Origin: Tolypeutes matacus
Taxonomy: Eukaryota > Chordata > Mammalia > Cingulata > Chlamyphoridae
Assembly (NCBI GenBank): GCA_026826555.1
Contig: JAKSZT010017954.1
Coordinates: 985,336-1,049,335 of the forward strand
Reading direction: 5' to 3'
Length of the DNA stretch: 64,000 nt
The notes beneath the pieces were generated by a model, which saw only the letters and a list, made by a program, of their open reading frames with translations, did not search any database and was not told where the DNA came from. The position numbers and the translations under genes were made by a program. Below are positions 22,487 through 32,519 of the stretch, one piece after another. How positions within the stretch are numbered: the stretch's first letter is position 1; every line of letters starts with the position of its first letter.

Positions 22487-22681
22487 TGGGGGGCGGCTGT
22501 GGCTCGATCAGTGGGGCTCCCGTTTGCCATGTGGGAGGCCCCGGGTTCGGTTCCCGGGGCCTCCTGGTGGGGGCAGGCCCGCCCGCATGGCGTGGTTGGC
22601 TGGCCCAGTGAGCACAAGCAGCAAGGGGGGGATGAATGAATAAATGGATAAAAAATCTTAAAAAAAAAAAAAAAAAAAAAA
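22487..22681 (+). repeat. DAS-SINE monomer with perfect target-site duplication
   Basis: 'gggcggctgtggctcgatca', B box 'ggttcggttcccggg', body with 'gcacaagcagcaaggggggg' and a pure A tail. Flanked by AGAAGGCTAT at 22477-22486 and 22682-22691. It is inserted in the L1 5' UTR and looks among the youngest copies. Confidence 0.97.
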
Positions 22682-22790
22682 AGAAGGCTATGAGCTTCGT
22701 AATTCAAACTTTCTCTGAGACAGTTCTCCAGCCTTCTTTGGTAGTCCTTCCTTTTTCCCGGCTAGGAAATATTTCCACTTCCCTCTGAGT

Positions 22791-23190
22791 CCTCAGCAAT
22801 TAGTCCCTGTTAGTAGAGAAGGAGATTGGGAAGGTTGTATATCTTTAGTCCCTTGCAGGCTCCAAGGCAAACAATGGCACAGCCCCACCCGGCCTGGAAG
22901 GGCTCTCGGGACACAGCAGACCAAATCTGTGAGTCAAAAGCTGAATCAGCCTTAGGCTGTGTCCCTCTCTCTCCCCTTTCCTGGGAAGTCCTCAACAATT
23001 AGTCCAGGCTAGAAGAGAGAGAGATTGCGAGGGTTGGATTTCTTCAGTCTTTAGCCGGCTCCCAGGGCAAAACCACTGTGTGGTCTCACCTGGCCTGGAA
23101 GGGCTCGTGGGGCACAGCAGACCAAATTTGTGGGTCAGAAGCTGAGTCAGCCTTAGGCCGTGTCCCTCTCTCTCCCCTTTCCTGGGATGG
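22791..23190 (-). repeat. Two tandem ~199-bp monomers in an L1 5' UTR
   Basis: 'cctcagcaattagtcc' at 22791 recurs as 'cctcaacaattagtcc' at 22990. Downstream both units share 'cctggaagggctc', 'cacagcagaccaaat' and 'gtccctctctctcccctttc'. The period is 199 bp, arranged like the promoter monomers of rodent L1s. Confidence 0.85.
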
Positions 23191-23460
23191 TAGATCCCTG
23201 GAGCCCCCTTTGTTCTGTAGTCGCAGGCCAGAGGCCCGAGAATTCTAAAGTGTCTTTAATGTGGGGAGTGGTGCTGGCAGCAGCAACCGCTGGTTCCATC
23301 TCACAGTTCTGTCATTGTGATTTCCCTCATTTGTCTCTCTCTCTTCTGAGAGGTGTCCAGCCTAGATCTTTTCCTAGGTTATTTCAGCCTGTCCTCTAGC
23401 TATTTTTCTGGAGGAGAAGAGAGTTCCATATCTTACTAGTCCGCCTTCTTACCAGAAGTC

Positions 23461-24900
23461 CTCTCCTTCATTTTTGAAGGACATTTGCTGGATACAGAAT
23501 TCTTGGCTGGCAGTTTTTCTCTTTCAGTACCTTAAATGCATCATACTACTTTCTTCTCTCCTCCATGGTTTCTGATGAGAGGTCAGCACTTAATCTTATC
23601 AAGTTTCCCTTGTATGTGATGTTTTGCTTTTCTCTTGCTGCCTTCAGAATCTTCTCTTTATCTCTGATATTTGCCATTCTGAATAGTAGGTGTCTTGGCG
23701 TAGGTCTATTAGGTTTTTTTCTGTTTGGGGTGCATTGTCCTTCTTGGATATTGATATTTATGTCTTTCATAAGGGTTCCCTGAGACCTGTTCCATTTTTT
23801 CCATTCTCTTCTCTTTCTGTTCACCTGTCTTTTCCAGTTCATTTGTTCTGTCTTCCAAAATCACTAATTCTGTCTTTGAGCAATTCAAATCTGCTTTTAT
23901 GTGCCTCTAATGTATTTTTAATCTCATCCACCATGTCTTTCATTCCCATGAGGTCTGTTACTTTTCTTTGCAGACTTTCAAATTGTTCTTTATGCTCACC
24001 CAGTGTCTTTTTAATATCCTTTATCTCTTTAGTCATATTTTCTTTCAATTCTTTAAATTGATTTAGGAGAGTTGTGTGGTTATTATAGATTAATTGTCTT
24101 AAATCCTGTATCTCTTCAGGATATTTGGTTTGTTCCTTTGGCTGGGCCATCTTTTCCTGTTTCCTGGTATGGCTTGTAATTTTTTGCTGATGTCTAGGCA
24201 TCTGGATATGTTAGTGAATTTACTCTGATGGCCAATTTCTCTCTCTTGCCTATTGTTATTTTTTCAAAGCTCTTTGATATTTGGTTCAACTTATCCTAAG
24301 TCTTTAAAATTGCCCAGCTTAAGTTATCAAACTCATGCCAGGGACTCACAAATGGGGTGCAGATTTTCTCCCAGAAGTTAACAGAAAACAGAGAGATCCA
24401 GTTGCAGTTTTTGTCCATGCAATTTCCAGACTGACCAGTAGATGACGCTTGTTTACACACCTTTCCACTGAGGTGTATCTCTCCATTTTCCTTTGTTTTG
24501 TTCTAGCCAGAGCCAATATTCCAAGCAGGCTCTGCTGGCCCAATTCACTGAAGAAGAGCCCCCCAAGCTCCCCCTCCCTTTCCCTTGTAACAGCTGACAG
24601 GGAGGAAGATGTCTGCTCCCCTCTCAGTCAGCTGTAATGAGCCAGCGGTTTTACCCCCACTTAATATTCTGGGGATGGTGAAAGGAGCCCTTCCAGGCAG
24701 CTGGGAGGTTTATTAACTCACAGTTTATTGCTTCGAGTTCTTCATCTCTCTGTCCCTCACCCTCCTGGGAGTTGTGAAGCACTGTCCTGGTCTACTGACA
24801 CCCAAACAAGTCCCTCAGGAAGCTTTTGGCTCTTTCTCCATTGTTCCTGTGAGTGAGCTGAGCCTTGCCTGCCTGATCCGACGCCATCTTCCCCAAATCC
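23461..24900 (-). mobile_element. L1 copy A: 5' UTR and most of ORF1
   Basis: Read leftward, it begins at 24900 with GGGGAAGATGGCG (a YY1-type L1 5' end), has about 0.7 kb of 5' UTR and then ORF1 from 24201: MPRHQQKITSHTRKQEKMAQ, a coiled coil to about 23840, the RRM-like part around RMANIRDKEKILKAAREKQN, and NLIRLSADLSSETMEERRK. Frameshifts and a stop interrupt it. The copy breaks at 23461 within the sequence encoding KNEGE. Matching continuation lies at 21237-21688. Confidence 0.85.
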
Positions 24901-25898
24901 TAAATACATTTCTTTGAATGCCTACTTTATACCAACTACTCATCTAGGTACTAGGGATGTGCCTGTGCCTCTTGAAGCTTCCATTCTAGTGGAGTAGATA
25001 GCTATTAGCAAACAAATGCATGAATCACATACTTTCAGAAAAAGACAACTTTAGGTAGTGGTCTATGCTATGAATAAAAATAAATCCCCAAAGAGTTAAA
25101 GAATGTGAGGGAACCAGTTTTGGAAAGGGTGGTCCAGGCAAAGCCTTGGTACTGAGATGGCAATGAAGCAGAAAAGTGAGGGAAGAGAGGGGTCAAACAA
25201 ACCACGTGCACGTTCTAGACAGCAGGGGCAAAGATGCCAAGGCAGAAACAAACTTGGCATGTTGGAAGAACATCCCAGAGGGCCTGCGAGGCCGGCACAG
25301 CCGGAATGGTGCAGAGAGTGGCAAGGGATGCAGCTGGAGAGGTCGTACCTGACCTTGGGAATTTATTCTAAGGGCAGTGGGAAGCCTGTGGAGGATTGCA
25401 TTTGGCCACATGGAATAGAAACTCCTCCACAGAAATTTAGCCAGATAAAGGATTTATTTTTCCTCACATAAAAAGGAATTCAGGGATGGGCATTCAAGGA
25501 CTGTATAGATGCTCCAGGAACATCTGCCTTTCCCCCTCCTTGTCCTGATGTTTGGCATGGGTGTCCCACCTTTGGGCATTTGCTTTCAAGGCAGGAACAA
25601 GGGAGAAGAACAAAGATCAAAAGATACATGCTGCGACAGTCTCCGTTTTTATCAGGAAAACAGTGGCGTTCTTAGAATCCCTATCCAATGATTTCCACTT
25701 ATACCTCATTGGATAGAAATGGGTCACCTGAGCTCCCCAACTGCAGGGAAATCTGGGAAATGTAAATTATAGCTTTGCGCATCATTTTTCCCAAGAAGAA
25801 GGGGTTGTGTGGGACTAGACAGCTAGCCAGAAAGTCATTGGGGGGTTTTGAGTAGGGAATTGGCATGATCCGATTTATCTTTTGAAAATGATCACTCT

Positions 25899-26340
25899 CT
25901 ACCACATGACCTGGCAATCCCACTTCTAGGTGTGTGCTAAAAGAGAGTGGAAACAAGATCTCAGACAGATTCTAGTACACCAGTGTTCACAGCAGCATTA
26001 TTCACAATAGCCAAAAGGTGGAAACAACCCAAGTGTCCATCAACAAAGGAATGGATAGACAAAATATGGTACATAACACACAATGGAACACTGTTAGGCC
26101 ATATGAAAGAAAGTCTTTATGAGACACTGCAACTTGGAAGAGCCTCAAAACATTATGCTCCGTGAAATATGCAAGGCACATAAGGACAAAAATGGTATGA
26201 TACCACTTGTAAGACATGACTAGAAATAGCAGATTTGCAGAGAGAGAAAGAAGATTAGAGGTTGGCGGGGGGGCAGATAGGGGAGGGAGGAAGGGGGAAC
26301 ATTTTAAAAATAAAATAAAATAATACATTAAATAAAATAA
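25899..26340 (+). mobile_element. 5'-truncated L1 with target-site duplication
   Basis: L1 ORF2 end ('gcagcattattcacaatagc', 'ccaagtgtccatcaacaaag') through the 3' UTR to an A-rich tail of TAAAA units. Flanked by ATCACTCT at 25891-25898 and 26341-26348, which splits the host repeat phrase 'atcactctggctgctgtgtg'. Confidence 0.92.
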
Positions 26341-26858
26341 ATCACTCTGGCTGCTGTGTGGGGCCAAGGAGGCAAAAGTGGAAGCACAGATACCGAATTA
26401 GGAGGGTATTCAGGTAGTTGAAGAGGGGTGATGGTGGCTTGAATTAGGGTGATAACAGTGAAGGATGGGTTGGGGGGATATTCGAAGGCAGAGCCCGCAG
26501 GACTTGCTGATGGCTTAGATGCCAAGTGTGAGGGAAAGAGGAGTCAAGGATGGCTCCAAGGACATTGGCTTAAATGGCTGCGTGGAAGATTTTGTCATTT
26601 CCTGACTTGGGGAGACGGGGGAGGGCAGGGTTACAGAGTGAGAGATTAAGAATTCTGTTTTGCATCTGTTCGTTTTGCGATATCTATTAGTTGTTGAGAG
26701 AGAAATGGGATATGAGATACAAGGGAGAAATGGGAGGGGTCAGGCCTGGAGATCTAAATCTGGAAGTCGTCAGCATTTGGAGAGCAACCTAAGCGGGGTG
26801 GGGGTGGGGGGAATGACTGGATGAGAACAAGGAGGAAGTGTAGGCAGAGCGCTCTCTG

Positions 26859-26883
26859 GGGCATTCCGCTATTTAGGGGAGAA
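26859..26883. repeat. Inverted copy of the 27.87-kb duplication unit
   Basis: 'ttccgctatttaggggagaa' (26864-26883), preceded by GGGGCA, is the reverse complement of the unit duplicated at 27869-27908. Confidence 0.9.
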
Positions 26884-27079
26884 TCCTTGGAGGAAGACTG
26901 GAAAGCAATACTCAGAGAAGGAGAAGGAAAACTTGGAGAGCAGAGCTGGATGAAACCAAGTGAGAAAAATGGGTGATAGATTTTGTCAAAGGCTTCTAAG
27001 AGGTCCGTGAGGTCAAGCAAGGTGAAGACGGAGAGTTACCATTGGATGTGTAAGATGGAAGTCACGGGTCACTTTTAAA

Positions 27080-28790
27080 AATCACTTTCACTTGATGTCT
27101 TTAAACATATGTCCACACCTCTGTGCAGTTTTATAAAAATGCCTACATGTTGATGATACGCTTTTTTTTTTTTTTGGTACAATCTCTTTTCTTTTTCTTT
27201 TTCTTTTTCATTTGGCTTACTTGCCCTACCCTTGACCTCTCCTCATCCTTCCTTAGCATTTGAAGCTTTCATTCCAGCGAAGAGACAGACAATAAGTAAA
27301 CTCTCAACAGGGAGTCCATGATAACAAGCTAGGACGTGCCCTTCAATAATTTCCTCCATGCCTGCTGCAATCTCCATCCCACACAGATCTGTGGCGGCCT
27401 GTTAAAATGAGGCTCTCTCACTCTCCCGATTTTGCCTGAGGCTCTAAAAGCTGACCAGAGGTGTTAAGTGCCTCCAGATTTCTAGCCCAGCTCTGCAGAA
27501 CTTAGCACACCATCTGCAGGTTATCAAAGCGATATGGGTCGAAGAGGGAGAGTTTCTTTGGAAAGAACGCTCTCTGCTCTCCTCAGTCCAAGTGAGAAAC
27601 TGGGCTTCAGAGGGGCATTCCTGTGTGCCCTGGAATTTGGGCAGCTTGAGGGAGGGTGTGAGGAGCTGTGGCAAGATCCGGAGGGTAGGGAAAGAGAGGA
27701 GCTGTTCTGGGAGCAGCCAAGAAGACAAGGGCTTTTCCTAAATACCCAAGGTGAGAGGGGGCTGGCTTTGAGCTGTTTGGGGGATGATCCAGAGAAGGGG
27801 GAGTGCTGGATGCCCAGGCAGGGGCAGGACACCTGAAGGAGAAGCAGCAGTCAGAGAAGCAGCTTCGCTTCTCCCCTAAATAGCGGAATTCTCCCCTAAA
27901 TAGTGGAATGCCCCATTTCAGTTAAAGGAGGAGCTTCTCCTCCTTTAACTGAAGGAGAAGCAGCAGTCGGAGGCCCTGGTCATGGATCTCTGCAGAACCC
28001 CCCAGATTCCCCATTGAGACAAGAATCAGCATGGGGCATCTGCTGCTTCCAGGGGACCGGGGTGCTGGGTTATTTCTGTACCTGTTAAAGAAGACCTTTT
28101 CTATCCCTTGACTTTTCTTCTTCCTCCCCCACCTCCCACCCAGCTTTTGACTCATATGAACAAGAAGTTAAAGTGCTTTAAGGTCCTTGCAATATCCAGG
28201 AAAAGGATAACAATCCCAATTAATAGCAGATTTTGGCAAGTCAATAATGCGTGCTTTAATATTTAGGATAACTACTAACAGGATTGTAAAAGAGTGTATA
28301 ATTTACAAGCTACTAGAGGGGGAAACATAGCCTATTGAAAGAATACTTTAGAACCCTAATATGAGGTGGCTTATTTCAAATGTTAACATTCTCCTGATCA
28401 CTGATGCTGCCTACCAGGGGTAGACTGGTTTGTCTGTGCCACTGGACAAGTGTGATGCCTGAAAGCCCTCCGTACCCTGGCTGCTACACACCCACCCCGC
28501 ACCCATCTGTGCTGTGGGTCCTTCCCTCCATCTTGCTCTTCACTGTTTCTTGGGCTGCTGTCCCAGTTCCCTCTGACGCTTTCATGTGTCCATGATGCCG
28601 TCTTGATCAGGATAGTTTACAGTAATCATGAGGATCAGCATAATTAACTTCACTTAGCCCCCATTTTCAAAACGTGCCTTTGAACATTGTGTGGTTAAAT
28701 CCTTGTGAGTAGTCTGGGGATAAAATGTGTAGTCAGAGAGCTGGGTTTCTAGGGAAGGAAAGGAATATATTTTCTACTGATGGAGTTGGA
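27080..28790. other. Mostly unannotated intergenic sequence
   Basis: Apart from a poly-T tract near 27162 and the duplication cluster at 27.8-28.0 kb, no gene or clear repeat is recognised. Confidence 0.5.
27833..27972. repeat. Direct, tandem and inverted duplication cluster with hairpin
   Basis: A 24-bp unit starting 'ctgaaggagaagcagcagtc' occurs at 27833-27856 and 27949-27972. A 20-bp unit ('ttctcccctaaatag', then CGGAA or TGGAA) is tandem at 27869-27888 and 27889-27908. A perfect 17-bp inverted repeat (27917-27933 and 27937-27953) has a 3-nt loop. Confidence 0.93.
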
Positions 28791-28797
28791 GTGGAAA

Positions 28798-28818
28798 CCA
28801 TGTGTGTGTGTGTGTGTG
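28798..28818. repeat. (TG)n microsatellite
   Basis: Short TG tract. Confidence 0.85.
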
Positions 28819-29438
28819 ACTTTGTATTCTGGTTGGGAATTCATTTATCTAAAATAACAAACCCCTATTACAATGACAAAAAGAAGGTATAGAAGTAGAC
28901 AGCAAAGGCTGGTATGATGCCCTCAGGCAGTAGGCTCTTTCTACCTTTATTCTCTGTTATCTTTAAGTATATATACGCTTTGTCCTTATGCTTGTTGCCT
29001 CAGGTCACAAGGTAGCTGCTGTGTCTCCAGCTATCACATTTGCAATTAAGGAAATAGGAAGAGGGAAGGACAAAAGCTTTGCCAGTTGTCTGTCCCCTCC
29101 TTTTTAAAAATCAACATTATTGAATTATAATTTGTATACGATATAATTCACCCATTTTAAGTTCTTTGAGTTTTGAAAAATGTATATACGTATGTAATTA
29201 ACACCACACTCAAGATAAAGGATATTTCTATTACTCCAAAAGTAATAGATATTTCCATTACTCCAAAAAGTTCCCTCATGCTCTTTTACAGTTAACCCCC
29301 TTCAATCCCTAGCCCAGGAGACCTCTATTTTACTTTATGTTACTATAGATTAGTTTTGCCTGTTCTAGAATTCATATAAATGGAATCACACAATATTTAC
29401 TCTTTATGTCTGACTTCTTTCACTTAGAATAATGTTTT

Positions 29439-30405
29439 TTTTATTTAATTATTTAATTAATTATTTATTTATTTTTAAACAATTTATTGAAGTTTATCAT
29501 TCATACCTGACCATACATAAACAATAAGTGTTCAGTAAACACTGTGAATTTACAAAACAAACATGCATAACATCATACAGGGCTCCCACACATCACCCCA
29601 TCACAAATACTTTGCATTGTTGTGAAACATTTGTTAACAAACTATGAAAGAGCATCGTCAAAATGTCACTACTAACTATATTCTGTATCTTACTCCCCTA
29701 CTTTTTTTTTAAGGATTTATTTATTTATTTACTTTTATCCATTTTTAACCCCCCCCACCATTTTTGCTGTTTTTGTGTCCATTCACTGGGCAGCTCTCTG
29801 TGCCCATTTCCTGCCCTCTCTTCTCATCCTTCTACTCCTTTTTTCACTGGGATTCGATCCCTAGAACCTCTGATGTGGGAGAGAGGCATCCTACCATCTG
29901 CGTCACCTTAGTTCTTGGTTTTTTGGCATGTCTCGTCTTGGCTATCCCTTGAGTCACTCTCCTGTTATGTCATCATCTTGCTGCGTGGCTCTCAGGGCCT
30001 GATGGCACACCTGCTCATGGGGCCTGGAGGCACACACACGCACGGGGCCTGACAGCACACCAGCTTGCCCACACGCCTTCTATATTTTTCTTTTTTTAAA
30101 ATTTTTACTGGGAGGTACCTGGGATCAAACCCAGATCCCTCCATATGGGAGACAGATGTCCAACCATTTGAGCCACCTCTGCCCCCCTGCTATATCTCTT
30201 AAGGTTGACCAAAGATACCTAGAATTACAGTCATTTCCCATACAGGATGGTCATATAATAAATCAGGCTTAGTTTATCATCAGCATTCTAAAAACCCAGA
30301 CCTAAGGAGAAAAACTAGGTCTGGGGACACATGCGTGGTTTCTAATATAGCAAATGTTTAGCCTACCCTGATTATCACAAAATCAGGACAGCGAGAATAT
30401 TTGCA
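29439..30405 (-). mobile_element. Xenarthran L1 3' end, antisense, with 15-bp TSD
   Basis: Begins with a T/A-rich tail (antisense poly(A)), then 'aatttattgaagtttatcat' 3' UTR sequence. Flanked by perfect copies of TTAGAATAATGTTTT at 29424-29438 and 30406-30420. Interrupted by a DAS-SINE. Confidence 0.85.
29701..30187 (-). repeat. DAS-SINE, dimeric, nested in L1
   Basis: Antisense: poly-T, 'gggattcgatccctagaacc', body with 'gcacacctgctcatggggcc' units, second head 'gatcaaacccagatccctcc' ending 'gagccacctctgcccccc'. Confidence 0.92.
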
Positions 30406-30664
30406 TTAGAATAATGTTTTGAAGATTTATCCGTGTTATGTGTATCAGTTGTTTGTGTCTTTTGTTGCATATATGGGTATACCATGATTTTTCATCCATT
30501 CATCTGTTGATGGAATTTAGATTGTTTCTAGTTTTGGGATATTATGAATATTTGTGTACCATGAGCATTTGTGTAAAAGTCTTTGTGTGGACATATCTTT
30601 CATTTCTCTTGGGTAAAGAGTAGAATTTCCAGGTCATATGGTAAGTGTGTATATGTTTATGTGT

Positions 30665-31350
30665 GTGTGTGTGTAATTTAATTTTTGAAACAATTACAAA
30701 TTTACAGAAAAGTTGGAAGTATAATACAAAGATGCTTTTCCCCCAGAACCATGAGTATGTTGACAATCTGATGCCCCATCTGCCCAGAATACTTTGGAAC
30801 CAAGGACATTCTTCTATATAACCACAAAACAACCATTCACACCAGGAAATTAACATTGATACTTTGCTACTTTCTAATCCTTGTACCCCATTAAAATGTC
30901 ATTAATTGTCCCAACAATGTCCATTATAACAGCAAAAGGATCTAGTTCAGAATCCTGCATTGCATTTGTTTGTCGTTTCTTGTTAGTCTCCTTCAGTCCG
31001 AAAGTCAAGTCCCTCCTTCCTTTTTTTTCCTGACCTTGGCACTTTTGAAGATTACAGGGCGGCAGTTATTTTGCAGAATGGTCTTCAATTTGGGTCTGTT
31101 TGATTTTTCTTCATGACTTATTTGGGTTATGCATGTTTGGCAGGAACATCACAGAAGTGGTACCATATTCTTCTTATGGCATCCTGTCAGGTGGCACCCA
31201 ATTTAGATTTGTCCCTTTCCTGGTGATGTTCACTTTGATCACTTGACTTAGATGGTGTTGTTAGGATTCTCCCTTGTAAAGTTGCTCTTTTCTCTTTTGT
31301 CATTAATGAGTATTTTATGAAGAAGTACTTGGAAAATTTGTAACATCCTC
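30665..31350 (+). repeat. Old L1M 3' UTR sequence
   Basis: 'ggaaattaacattgatactt', 'ttggcacttttgaagattac', 'ttcaatttgggtctgtttga' and 'tggtgatgttcactttgatc' follow the known order of an L1M 3' UTR. Confidence 0.65.
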
Positions 31351-31364
31351 TTATTCAACAAATG

Positions 31365-31660
31365 TCTATTACCTATGTCTCTCTCTCTCTCTTTCTTTCT
31401 AAATCTCTATTGCCATCTCTTTCTCTTTCTCTATCTCTATCGCCTTCTCCTTCTTCTCCTCCTCCTCTTCCTCCCTTCCTCTTCCTCCTCCTTCTATCCC
31501 TATCCCTATCCCTATCCCTGTCCCTGTCCCTGTCCCCATCTCTAGTTCTAACTCTAGCTCTAGTTCTAGCTCTCTCCTTCTCTAGCTCTAGCTCTAGTTC
31601 TAGCTCTCTACCTACCTATCCATCCACCTCTCATTCTGTCTACAATCTATCTAAACATCT
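31365..31660. repeat. Compound pyrimidine-rich satellite tract
   Basis: About 300 bp of CT dinucleotides, CTTCTC units, a CCCTAT/CCCTGT hexamer block (31497-31542) and an AGCTCT-type hexamer block (31543-31608). The long open frame through it is low-complexity only. Confidence 0.95.
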
Positions 31661-32149
31661 GGTTCTTGATTTCCTACTTTATTTACTAGATTATAATCTG
31701 TTACCATCAAGGTTTCTTTTGATGCTTAAATTGCCTCTGTTTTGGCCATGGGGAGCTCCTTCCAGCTGGTTCCTGTGTCCCTTTGAAGTATCCCTGTCCT
31801 TCTTGGAGCACTTCCTTAAATTTTGATACCATAAGGTGTTCCTAGGTGGTTATTTTATTAGTGTTGCTTTATAACTAGCATATATTATACACATTCTTCT
31901 GTGTGTATTAAAAACATTAAAATAAGAATTTTAAAAGTCCAAGGAACCTCAAAAGAGTTGTTCCTTTAAGCACCTGGAAAAATTGGGGGGGTGGGGGTGG
32001 GGAAGGTTTGCCTTTCTTTATTGTTGTTGTTGCATGAAAGTAACTTGTCCTTAGACCTCTGTCTGGGTCTATGGAACTGGTGCCAGGTACTTGGGGAGGT
32101 GCTGGGTTCCGGAGATGGAGCTACACAGTCCCTGGCCCCAGGGAGCTCC

Positions 32150-32290
32150 AAGTCTAGACGGGGAGATCCACCTGTGGAGTGCCTTTCAGTTTGTAAAGTG
32201 CTTCCTATACATGATCTCATTTAAATTCTCTATTGAACCTGTGAAGTTGACGTCAGAGAGGAGGCAGGAACCCCGAGGCTCCCGCAGGCC
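32150..32290 (-). repeat. MIR SINE
   Basis: 'tttgtaaagtgcttcctata' and 'catgatctcatttaaattct' match antisense MIR; ends near the assembly gap. Confidence 0.6.
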
Positions 32291-32302
32291 CAGGTCTCCT
32301 CC

Positions 32303-32312
32303 NNNNNNNNNN
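32303..32312. other. Assembly gap (10 N)
   Basis: Ten undetermined bases. The round number suggests a placeholder, so the true gap length is unknown. Confidence 0.99.
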
Positions 32313-32476
32313 AGTGGGAGGTAGTCACTTGTGTGGGACATCTCGATACAGCCTGGGGCCTCTCTGAAAAGTCTCATTCATTGTTGGAGCCACAGGACCT
32401 AGCTCTAAGCCTAGTACCCAGTAGGTGCTTGCTAAATGTCCGCTTCTTCTCTGTCTCTCCCTGTACACGTACCTGC

Positions 32477-32506
32477 AGACACACACACACACACACACAC
32501 ACACAT
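32477..32506. repeat. (CA)n microsatellite
   Basis: About 14 uninterrupted CA units. Confidence 0.95.
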
Positions 32507-32519
32507 GCTCCTTCACTTT

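Larger units (their letters stand above)
21689..23460 (-). mobile_element. L1 copy B: 5' UTR and N-terminal ORF1, no 3' end
   Basis: Read leftward, it begins at 23460 (GGACTTCTGGTAAGAAGGCG, like copy A's 5' end), has a long 5' UTR with tandem monomers, then ORF1 from about 22140 (MPRYQQKIMSHTKKIEDMAQ and a coiled coil ending NRKV near 21874). It stops in mid-ORF1 at 21689 with no ORF2 and no poly(A). A DAS-SINE interrupts the 5' UTR. Confidence 0.8.
24901..27075 (+). repeat. Ancient mammal-wide repeat, copy B (split)
   Basis: The longest copy of the family. Readable blocks: 'ggtactagggatgtgcctgt', 'cttccattctagtggagtag', 'ggcaaagatgccaaggcaga', 'ggcatgatccgatttatctt', 'atcactctggctgctgtgtg', 'aggagtcaaggatggctcca'. 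It is interrupted by another old insertion at about 25400-25835 (family not named) and by an L1 at 25899-26340. Confidence 0.55.
29098..30650 (+). repeat. Old L1-related sequence split by a later insertion
   Basis: The left part (29098-29438; 'tatacgatataattcaccca', 'ctgttctagaattcatataa') continues on the right at 30406 ('gaagatttatccgtgttatg', 'cattcatctgttgatggaat'). Both belong to the same old L1-type stretch; orientation is tentative. Confidence 0.6.

Noticed and set aside
31497..31542. CCCTAT hexamers considered as interstitial telomere repeat
   Set aside because: The vertebrate telomere unit is CCCTAA; these are CCCTAT/CCCTGT in a larger pyrimidine tract.
31362..31826. 154-codon Leu/Ser-rich frame
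   Set aside because: It is a direct translation of the CT-rich simple repeat.
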